A stretch of DNA of 64,000 nucleotides, taken from contig BTRK01000001.1 in the NCBI GenBank assembly GCA_036245805.1, positions 26,109,087 to 26,173,086 of the forward strand, given 5' to 3'. Within the stretch, counting starts at the first letter, position 1, and each line of letters begins with the position of its first letter. The notes under the pieces were generated by a model. It searched no databases, was not told the DNA's origin, and saw only the letters and a program-made list of their open reading frames with translations. This DNA is from Pristionchus mayeri. Lineage: Eukaryota > Nematoda > Chromadorea > Rhabditida > Neodiplogasteridae. Of the stretch, positions 24,614 to 34,500 are shown piece after piece. A program made the translations under genes and the position numbers.

Positions 24614-26700
24614 TTGATGTTCGTGTCTACCTCTCCTCCTCCAGTGGTTAAATATGAACTTTGTTCAATAGAGCTTTGGCCACGCCCCTACTGATTGGCA
24701 AAAAGCTAAATGGTAAACTGGATGAATCATACCATTGAAAACAGATGGTTGATGAGGGGAAGAGGAATAATGGATGGGAATTGAGAAAGAGGAAGGAACA
24801 TGAACAAGCGTGTATCCTTCCTTGTTCCTCGTTGCTCGAATCCACAATGAAACCTTCTCTGCTCTGAAGTCAACTAATCGATTGCGGAATTCTCCTATTC
24901 CTGTGCGATTGAAAAAGAGGCAAGCCTTACTACTGTTCACACTAACAAATAACAACTACTCTACTATATTTCCTTTATCTTAACATTTCATTCCTCACAG
25001 TAGAGTAGATTCAAAAGTAAGCGGAATTTTTTAGATTGATTTACTTACTGAAACGAGTCATTTATTTATATTTTTTAACCTTGGAAATTAATCTCTTCGG
25101 TACGAAAAGTCTAGTCAACGAAGAAGATGTCGTCATCTTTCAGCAAGATAGCGTAGAAGATGGGCTGATTGGACTCCAGAAAATGTATCTTCCCAGTGGC
25201 CACCCTGTTACTATGAACACGCCTGTAGCAGTTGTCTCACTCACGTTCATATGCTGCAGTCTTCTCTCTTTGAAATATGTTTATAATTGACAGAGAAATC
25301 GGGAAAAAACACACTTCGTTCTCTGCACAGCGGTTTAGCCAAGTAACTTTGTGTGCTCGATTCACTCATTAGTTCGAAAATTTGTTGTCAGGCAGACATA
25401 TCATATGAAATTCCCATGAAAACAATTGCGGCAATGCCAAAGCTCAAAATCAGACAACATCAAGAGTGAAATGTGATCATGTTCCACTCCTATGACTCAT
25501 GGGCTCCTTTAAAAATAATAATGTTTTCTGTTGAATTTCTAGTCATTTCGTATCATGCTGTTCCAAACAATAATAAGAGTGAGCTTATTGAATCTTTATT
25601 GAGGGAGGGTAAGTCAGTGATCTGATCTCCTCTCAGTTCTTGAGAGGCCACTCAGCGACGACTGCGGGTACGGGAAACCAAGTTCCATTGTTCTGAATGA
25701 TGATTATGGATCATGTATTACATCGATTTCAGAATGGATACCCACTCCTGAAGGTGAAATTCAGAAGTGACCGACCACGATGGCGAATCCGATGGAAGCA
25801 GGGATGAGAGCGAGAAGGAGAACGAGGAGGAAACGAGGAGAAATCATTTTTGATGTTCGTGTCTACCTCTCCTCCTCCAGTGGTTAAATATGAACTTTGT
25901 TCAATAGAGCTTTGGCCACGCCCCTACTGATTGGCAAAAAGCTAAATGGTAAACTGGATGAATCATACCATTGAAAACAGATGGTTGATGAGGGGAAGAG
26001 GAATAATGGATGGGAATTGAGAAAGAGGAAGGAACATGAACAAGCGTGTATCCTTCCTTGTTCCTCGTTGCTCGAATCCACAATGAAACCTTCTCTGCTC
26101 TGAAGTCAACTAATCGATTGCGGAATTCTCCTATTCCTGTGCGATTGAAAAAGAGGCAAGCCTTACTACTGTTCACACTAACAAATAGCCACTACACCAC
26201 TACATCTTCGTTGTTACAAAATTTGCATTCCTCAAAGTATACTTGATTCAAAAGTACGCGTATTTATTTAGATAGGTCATGGAACGTGACATTTGTTTAT
26301 TAATTTATTTACTTTGGAAATTAATGTGTATTGTGTGAAAAGTCAAGTCAACGAAGGAAATGTCATCATCTTTCAGCAAGATATCGTAGAAGATGGGCTG
26401 ATTGAACTCCAGAAAATGTATCCTCCCATCGACCACCCTGTCACCATGAGGACGCCAGTTGTCTCACTCACGTTAACATGTTGTAGTCATCTCTCTTTGA
26501 AATCGGGTTATAACTGACAGAGAAATCGAAAATACACACTGTTCGTTCTATACCAAGTGGCTTAGCCAAATAACATCGCATGTTGATCACGTATTTGTTG
26601 TCAGGTAGACATGGCAAATGAAACTCCCATGGAAAAATTGCGATAATGCCAAAGCTCAAAAATCAAACAAAATCAAAAGAGTGAAATGTGATCAAGTTCC
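24614..26700. repeat. Tandem duplication carrying peptide copies 1 and 2
   Basis: Segments 24240-25480 and about 25560-26700 are direct copies at an offset of about 1.24 kb. Identity is almost complete over 24604-24950 against 25840-26186 and lower elsewhere. A conserved + strand block (IFQQDSVEDGLIGLQKMYLP near 25130, IFQQDIVEDGLIELQKMYPP near 26368) stays open in both but has no start or splice support. Confidence 0.65.
25633..25847 (-). CDS. Small secreted peptide precursor, copy 2 (43 aa)
   Basis: Exon 1 is 25776-25847 (leader MISPRFLLVLLLALIPASIG and FAIV). Exon 2 is 25633-25692 and encodes NNGTWFPVPAVVAEWPLKN. It differs from copy 1 by Phe to Leu in the leader and Pro to Leu near the end. 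The donor is GTCGGT, less canonical than in copy 1. The 340 bp upstream (25850-26185) are practically identical to those of copy 1 (24614-24950), so promoter and 5' flank were duplicated with the gene or later homogenised. Function unknown. Confidence 0.75.
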
Positions 26701-26859
26701 ATTCATATGACTCATAGGCTATGGCCAGAGGAAATCTCAAATTATTTAAAAATTAACATTTCTTGTTATTTCGTATCGTGATGATCTAAACAATATAAAT
26801 AGTGAGCTTATTGAATCTTTATCTATCGTTGGGAAGGTAGGTCATTGATCTCCCTCTTT

Positions 26860-27069
26860 TCAGTTCTTGGAAGGCCACTCAGCGACGACTGCGGGCACGG
26901 GAAAACGAGTACCGTTGTTCTGAATTATGATTATCGATCGATGAAAACCAAGAAATCTCAGCCCCCCTCCTGAAAGTGGCAATGCTAAATCACAAACCAC
27001 GATGGCGAATGCGATGGAACCAGGGATGAGAGCGAGAAGGAGAACGAGAAGGAAGCGAGGAGAAATCAT
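26860..27069 (-). CDS. Small secreted peptide precursor, copy 3 (43 aa)
   Basis: Exon 1 is 26998-27069 (leader MISPRFLLVLLLALIPGSIA and FAIV, donor GTTTGT). Exon 2 is 26860-26919 and encodes NNGTRFPVPAVVAEWPSKN. The Trp of copies 1 and 2 is Arg here. It is head to head with copy 4; the two ATGs are 282 bp apart, and each is preceded by a TTTAACCACTGGA box. Function unknown. Confidence 0.75.
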   Translation of the reverse strand: MISPRFLLVLLLALIPGSIAFAIVVCDLALPLSGGGLRFLGFHRSIIIIQNNGTRFPVPAVVAEWPSKN

Positions 27070-27351
27070 CGTCGATGTTCGTGTCTTCCTCCCCTCTTCC
27101 AGTGGTTAAATAGGATCAGACTCCATATCGATATTGTAAAATCGAGCAATGAGGAACAGGAAATTTGGCGAATCATGGTAACTTCCTGATTGACTGAATT
27201 CGATTCCTTCCTCTTCCTCCATCAGAATGCCCATCCATCATTCCTCTTCCCCTCATCAGCAATCTGTTTTGAATGGGATGACTCAGTCGAGTTTCCATTC
27301 ATCGTTCCTATTTAACCACTGGAATAGGAAAGGGAGGCACGAGTATCAACG
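27070..27351. promoter_or_regulatory. Bidirectional promoter between peptide copies 3 and 4
   Basis: A 282-bp spacer separates two outward-facing start codons. Near each end is the same box: TTTAACCACTGGAAGAGG reading left (about 27090-27113) and TTTAACCACTGGAATAGG reading right (27311-27328). The same box precedes copies 1 and 2. TTTAA may act as a TATA-like core, which would give a 5' UTR of about 20-30 nt. Confidence 0.5.
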
Positions 27352-27889
27352 ATGATTTCTCCTCGCTCCCTCCTCATTCTCCTTCTCGCTCTCATTCCTG
27401 CTTCCATCGGATTCGCCATCGTGGTAGATCACTTCTGGATGTCACCTTTAGGAGAATACAGGCTAAATTATGCCGTGTTAGTTCTCACGGAAATGACTCC
27501 AGATTTGAATTCCCGCCATTGTGCATCTCTGTTCTCCGTTGAGCTGGAGAGTTGAAACTTGATTTATAACGTTCAGAGGGTCGGCAAACCGTATAAGCCA
27601 AATTTCGAGTCTCTAGCTCAGCGGAAAAAGGAGATATGAGATGGCGGGAATTCAAATCTGAAGTCATTTCCGTGAGAACTAACACTACATTAGTTTTTAA
27701 AAAATATCCAAACTATAATCATTGAAAAGGCCCGTGGACAGTCCTCATTCTTCATTAACCAACTAAATTCATCATTCAATGACGAATTATTTTTTAAGAT
27801 AAATTCCTTGGTCACTGTTCATCATTTAGAACAACGGAACTTGGTTTACCGTGCCCGCAGTCGTCGCTGAATGGCCTCTGAAGAAATGA
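27352..27889 (+). CDS. Small secreted peptide precursor, copy 4 (43 aa), divergent orientation
   Basis: Exon 1 is 27352-27423 (leader MISPRSLLILLLALIPASIG and FAIV, donor GTAGAT). Exon 2 is 27830-27889 and encodes NNGTWFTVPAVVAEWPLKK. The exon lengths (72 and 60 nt) are the same as in copies 1-3, but the intron is 406 bp because a 209-bp hairpin element (27476-27684) sits in it. The end is KK rather than KN, and the second Pro region reads FTVP. It is the only copy on the + strand. Function unknown. Confidence 0.72.
27476..27684. mobile_element. Hairpin MITE in the intron of peptide copy 4
   Basis: TGTTAGTTCTCACGGAAATG at the left is the reverse complement of the right end (CATTTCCGTGAGAACTAACA). 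The arms pair for 44 bp with about one mismatch (to 27519 and from 27641). No target duplication is obvious. Confidence 0.65.
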
Positions 27890-28558
27890 GAGGAGGAGAG
27901 ATCAATGACATATCCTCCAGTCAATCGATAAAGATTCAATCAGCACACTTTCCTTTTTTACTTTAAATGTCATTATACGAAAAAATAAGAGCTTTTTAAA
28001 GTAAGATGAGGGGAATTCAGAGTGGATTTGACATTTGCCAACTCTCCAAGTCAAATCGCCGAAACTGCACGATATGATATGCTGATTACGATTTTTTAAT
28101 GAAATATTCGTTGTTGGTCTCAGAAGCTGTAACGTTGAAATGTGTCAATTTTGTGTATGGAAAGTCCGTTTTGATTCAAATCAAGTGATTCCGAGGTCAA
28201 TAAGCCATAGCCGTAACAAGAATAACATTTATTGCAATAAATTTCCCATAACAAAAAACTTTTGGTTTCAGTGGTTCTTATCAAAAAGGTAAGAGACATG
28301 TTATTTAGAAAACTCTAGTTGTTTACTTGTACCATCCCATTCATTTCCATCTCTCCTAATTCCTTTGTCTGCCTCTAATTGAATCATTTCTCCCTCTCTC
28401 TCCCTCCTCTCCTCCATTCACTTCCACCCCTCGCTCTTCTCCCAGACGGTCGCTCCCCTCTCTTCTCGAAGTGGAAAACCTCTCTAAAGGTACTTCTCGC
28501 CCCCAACCATGACTACACCGTATCCACACCGTATTGTCCAACCCTTACCGTAATCAGG
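27890..28558. other. Intergenic, no gene seen
   Basis: It contains the 3' flank of peptide copy 4, plain AT-rich DNA, and at 28340-28470 a C/T-rich tract directly before the importin-like gene. Confidence 0.5.
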
Positions 28559-31500
28559 ATGAGCAACCCCGACGGAAACTCGCAGAAGGAGGGCGCCGAC
28601 ATCAAAGACGCGGATGGCGTCAGAGGCACGGATGAGGTGTGTGCACGGCAGAGCGGAGCAATCGTCTGACTCCTTCGATTTCTTTCACATACGAAAGAGT
28701 ATGCAAAAGGAAGGGACCATTGCTCGAGAGGGGACGTGCAATTCGAGGAAGACAACCGATCTAGAGGCGGAGCATAGCGAGAAATGAGGAAGAGATCGAT
28801 GACCTTTCGCGTTCTTTAAAAGCACATAAGCAAATGTAGATGTTCATTTTAATGGATGGAATCGGGAACCAATTTATTTACTGTGTTATATATGTATTAT
28901 ATGTGCACTAATTTCTTGGTGGTTTAGTTTTCGTTCAGAATAGTTATGAATGGTTGTCTACTCGACGAAACAACACAATTATTTTGTAGATGAGCAACGA
29001 CGAGTTCATAGCCTTCCAATCACTCGTCTGGAAGTATTTCAGCATAGACAACACCGTAAGGTACAAACCACTGCGAATTTATCCCTCAACTTTCGTAGTT
29101 CGACCAAACTAGTTAAGGATAAAAAATGGACGTAACTGTTGAGAGCCTGCTTAAAACGTTGTGAAAGGCTCGTGAGGCCTCGGGCGATCCGAAAAAGTTG
29201 GAATGGGGCGAAGCCCCATTCCAACTTTTTCGGATCGCCCGAGACCTCACGAGCCTTTCACAACGCTCACGCTACGGGGAGTGAGAGCAGGTTGGGATGA
29301 TTTTACAACAGCAAGAGAGTATATGGTATGGTGCCATGAGACAGTGGTGTGTGGTGGGATGAGGGCATGTGTATTTAACTTTTCCGCGATTTAGTAAATA
29401 TCACCATGGTGCGTAGTGTGGGTATACGGTAGCGTGCATTTAAGATTTCTGCGATTTAGTAAATCACACCATGGTGTGTGGTGTGTGAAATCACACCATG
29501 GTGTGTGGTGTGGTATACGGTAGCGTGCATTTATCTTTTCTGTGATTAGTAAATCACACCAATGGAGCGTGGTGTGGGTATACGGTAGCATGCATTTATC
29601 TTTTCTGTGATTAGTAAATCACACCAATGGAGCGTGGTGTGGGTATACGGTAGCATGCATTTAAGTTTTCTGCGATTTAGTAAATCACACCATGGTGTGT
29701 GGTGTGGGCATACTGTAGCGTGCATTTAACTTTTCTGCGATTTAGTAAATCACACCATGGTGTGTGGTGTGTGAAATCACACCATGGTGTGTGGTGTGTG
29801 AAATCACACCATGGTGTGTGGTGTGGTATACGGTAGCGTGCATTTATCTTTTCTGTGATTAGTAAATCACACCAATGGAGCGTGGTGTGGGTATACGGTA
29901 GCATGCATTTAAGTTTTCTGCGATTTAGTAAATCACACCATGGTGCGTGGTGTGGGCATACTATAGCGTGCATTTAACTTTTCTGCGATTTAGTAAATCA
30001 CACCATGGTGTGTGGTGTGGGCATACTGTAGCTTGCATTTAACTTTTCGGCGATTTAGTAAATCACACCATGGTGTGTGGTGTGTGAAATCACACCATGG
30101 TGTGTGGTGTGGTATACGGTAGCGTGCATTTATCTTTTCTGTGATTAGTAAATCACACCAATGGAGCGTGGTGTGGGTATACGGTAGCATGCATTTAAGT
30201 TTTCTGCGATTTAGTAAATCACACCATGGTGTGTGGTGTGGGCATACTGTAGCGTGCATTTAACTTTTCTGCGATTTAGTAAATCACACCATGGTGCGTG
30301 GTGTGGGCATACTATAGCGTGCATTTAACTTTTCTGCGATTTAGTAAATCACACCATGGTGTGTGGTGTGGGCATATTGTAGCTTGCATTTAACTTTTCG
30401 GCGATTTAGTAAATCACACCATGGTGTGTGGTGGGTTACGGTAGCGTGCATTTAACTTTTCTGCGATTTAGTAAATCACACCATGGTGCGTGGTGTGGGC
30501 ATACTGTAGCGTGCATTTAACTTTTCTGCGATTTAGTAAATCACACCATGGTGCGTGGTGTGGGCATACTATAGCGTGCATTTAACTTTTCTGCGATTTA
30601 GTAAATCACACCATGGTGCGTGGTGTGGGCATACTGTAGCTTGCATTTAACTTTTCTGCGATTTAGTAAATCACACCATGGTGTGTGGTGGGTTACGGTA
30701 GCGTGCATTTAAGTTTTCTGCGATTTAGTAAAACACACCATGGTGCGTGGTGTGGTGGGTGGTGCGCAGGGTGCATTTGAAGTTTCTGTGACTTGACAAA
30801 ATGCACCATGGTGTTTCGGTATACGGTAGTCATGAGTCTGACCCAAAGAATATTGGTTGACCCAAGGCTAACTGTTATGGTATACGATAGTTTGTTTAGC
30901 GTCACAGACAAACTAACTGACAGACAGACAGACAGACGCTACGACATTATAGTCAATAGGAATAACAATACAAATTTAGGCACTTCTTCGGTTTCTGCCC
31001 CCCCCCCCCACCAAATTTCCTGTTCCCGCCCATTATTGAGGGGTTGAGCGGCCGAAAATCGGAGAGGAATACCTAGAAATGAGTGGACTAGATGGGGGGG
31101 GGGGGGGAGAGGGGAGAGGGGGGGGGGACAGTGTGTCAGAGTAAATCAAAAACCTCATTTGCGTGGCGGAGACTTTCCACTTCCTCTTCCCCCCAATCCC
31201 TTTATTTTACCTTTGATTCACCCCGCTGCTCGGTCTATTGAGAGAGATCAATGTGATAATGAGATAATATTGTCTATATTTTGTGTGAAACACAACTCAA
31301 ATCTCATATTGCATCTTACAAACACGTGAAACATCTTGCGTTCGAATACGTTTCATACCAATTCCCTTCATTTTTTTCGTCGTAAATTGATGTTTGACGA
31401 AACGCGGATTGGCGCTATATCCTGTTTGAATTTCGCGCCCTTTATACCCCCCCACGCAGCACTCTCTCTTATCCTCATACTCTCTCGCCGCCGATACTCA

Positions 31501-34500
31501 GCGGAGGGGGTCACGTGGCTTTCGTTCCCTTTCAGAGGTCACTCTAGGCTTTTAGGGGCTATTCCCCCCCCCACCCACCCAGTATTCCCCTCACACACCC
31601 CCCCCCCCTTCCCATTCTCCACCCTGGGCCATCTATGTATAGGTGGAAAGAAAGGTCAATAGAGAGTTTCCAGACAGCATAGAACGATGAGAGGACGAGC
31701 AGGAAACAGTAGAATGAGAGATGGTTTTTCCAGGGAAGAAGGCGGAAGAGTTGATGTCCTTCCACGAGGCGGTGGAGAAGTCCGAGCCCTCGCTACTGCC
31801 CATGCTCAAGAGATCGATAGAGGGAGCTCGAGCGCCCAACACCATAAGAGCCTATAAGGGATGCATGAAGAAACTGCTGGATTTCGCTAAGGAGAGAAGA
31901 ATCGATCCCTTGTGTCCCGAGTCCCTCCTTATCTTCTCCCTCAGGAGCCATCTAGTCTCGGCGATTCCCATGAAGGGGCGGCCCGGTTCTCGCCCGAGGC
32001 TATTCAAGAGCTACTATCATCACCCCGCCTCAAGTACATACTACCCCTCCCTTGACCCGCGTGGGGTTCGCCAGGCAGGCGGATTTCAACACCACTGTAT
32101 TGAACAAGCTGGAACTGGCCAAGAGAGATCCAAGAGGGATCTCTTCCATCGATTCTATAATCGAGCTGCTGAAGGAGAGAAACTCTCTCCTCGCTCTCGC
32201 GGATAAGAATCCCAAGATTCTCGAGGCAGTGGATGCAGCCAGGATGGTGGAAGGAGCTGCTTCCTCGTCCAATTCGGCCATGATTCAAGCGGTCCTTATT
32301 GCTCAATCGCTCTCCTCGGCTCAGGCGGCTCCTCCTGACCGGAAGCGCAGAGCCACGTCTCCTCTCCCATCGATGTTCCAGCCCTTTCGAGGAGGGGCGC
32401 CGGCTTTTGGCCCCGGCGCCCAGTTCATTCCCCGTCCGCAGTCTTTCTTCGGCGGTTACGCTGGCTACCCGCATCAGAGCAGCTTCCAGAGCAGCGGCAA
32501 TTCGGGCGGCGCCGGGTGTTGCCACCTCTGCGGACAATTTGGCCATTTCAAGTCGAGGTGCCCGCAGAATCGAAGGTATCACTCCCCCAGTCCCCTTTCT
32601 TTCGATGAATAAAAACAGGGATTTTTGGGCAAAAATTGGCGCCACTCCCTTCACATTGTCGGTTTTAGAATCAGGGTATAAGCTGAATTTCGTGTGCGAT
32701 CCGGTAGATATTGATATTCCAGTTACAGGCAATAGAAGAAGTACAGAAGTGCACAAGCAGTTCGTGGTTGTAGAGGTCGGCAGGCTCTTCAATAGTGGAG
32801 CAATCGAGTTGTGCACGAGGCCGGCAGTCATCTCCCCGTTATCAGTGGCTGAAGGTAAAAAGTTACGGTTGATCCACGATTTGAGCGAGCTCAATGTGTT
32901 CTTGCATAAGTCTCGATTCCGCGTCGAAGATTTGGCCTCGGTGTGGTACTCCCTCCCTCTCCATGGTTTCATGGCCACTTTTGACTTACGGAGTGGGTAC
33001 CATCACGTGTCCATCGACCCTTCGTCCCGTCCTTATTTGGCTTTCCGTTGGGACGGCCATACCTTCCAGTTCACAGCCATGCCCTTTGGGCTCTCCCCTG
33101 CCCCTTGGGTATTCACAAAAATCTTCAGAACCCTCGTGAGAGCGTGGAGAGAGAAAGGAATTAATGTTACCCTGTATTTGGATGATGGCCTTATCCTGGC
33201 TGAGAGCAGGGAAAAATTGGAAGAAGCAGTGAGAGTAGTGAGAGACGATCTTGAGAAGGCGGCGTCTCAACGGCCGATGAAAAGTGCGAGTGGAACCCCT
33301 CCCAGTCAGGATTGTGGCTAGGCTATTGTATCGATTTGAAATGTGGCACTGTGAGTGTGTCCGGCGATAGAGTCGCCTCAGCCTTAGAGAGGCTTGCTCA
33401 CCTTAGAGAGGTGGAGTCCCCTACGGTTAGAGACCGGAACTGTGCCATTGGATCCCTGATGTCGATGACCCTCATTTTAGGAGACACTGCCACCCTCCTT
33501 TCCCGCAACCTCCTGTCCACAGTGGGAAAGGCCCAGCAGATCGGCCTCCCCTCTTCTACCCCAATCCCTCTCTCCCAGGCAGAGAAAGGTGAGATAAGCC
33601 AGTGGATCTCCGAGTTAAAGGATAGATCTGTGAGAAGTTTCGTCGAGTTACCCTGGCACTTTGACCTGAAAGTAGAAACAGATGCGTCCGCGAGTGGACT
33701 TGGAGTGGTGATAAAAGAGTTGGATTTAGTAGTGAACAGGGCTTCTCGAAACCTTACGCATTCGGAGAGAGAGGAATCAAGTACCTTGAGAGAGCTGAGA
33801 GCGGTGGATTTCGCCGTATACACGTTCGAAAGGGAATGGAAGGGAAAGAATATTCTTTTCCTCGGCGATAACCAGAGTGCGATATCTATCCTTCGGAAGG
33901 GCTCAATGAAGCCCGAACTAAACGAGGTGGCCTCAAGGATAGAAAGAGCGAGAGCGCGTATGAATGCCAATTTCAAATTCTTTTGGTTGCCGAGAGAAAT
34001 GAACGAGGAAGCTGACGCGGCCAGCAGAGATTTAGACAGAGATGATGGGAGTGTCCAGAATTGGGTGTTTGAGAAAGCGGTAGAGAAATGGGGAAGACCC
34101 GTGATCGATATGTTTGCTGATGAGTCAAATGCAAAGTGTGAAACGTTCGTTTCCAGAAGTCCATCCAGAGGAGCAGCGGCCATCGATGCCTTCTCGTCGC
34201 CATCCCTTTGGAGATCTACCCTTCTATGGTGCGTACCTCCCCCCTCCCTCCTTTGCCAGACAGTAGCATGGTTGAAAGGAAACAGGGCCAAGGCGATTCT
34301 CGGACTGCCTTATTGGACTTCCCACCCCATCTTCCCTTCCCTTTTCCCTCCCAATTACACCCCCCCCCCTTCGTGAAGGATTACCTGATGTTCGCCGAGG
34401 GAATGCACGTGATCAATCCGGGAACCATCACGCATGGCCCATTTTCCCGCCCTTTCATGGATTCCCCCTTCACCCTGCTCCTCATTGATTTCAACTTTAT

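Noticed and set aside
24648..24955. Minus-strand frames with NSSKACLFFNRTGIGEFRNR, identical at 25884-26176
   Set aside because: The identity is due to the recent duplication of the whole segment. The frames lie upstream of the peptide genes and have no counterpart at copies 3 and 4.
24614..27889. Small-peptide cluster as nematode diapausin or defensin genes
   Set aside because: The mature part has no cysteines, whereas those families are cysteine-rich.
29391..30259. Long minus-strand frames with repeated HHTPWCDLLNRRK-like blocks
   Set aside because: They follow the 65-bp minisatellite. The repeat is not a multiple of three, frames depend on indels between units, and no start, signal or splice context exists.
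29395..30790. CRISPR-like array
   Set aside because: Units are direct tandem repeats without unique spacers, in a eukaryotic intron.
32004..32978. 324-aa minus-strand open frame
   Set aside because: It is antisense to Gag/RT of the retrotransposon and arises from codon bias on the coding strand.
33398..34291. 297-aa minus-strand open frame
   Set aside because: A shadow of the RNase H region on the other strand, with no homology pattern of its own.
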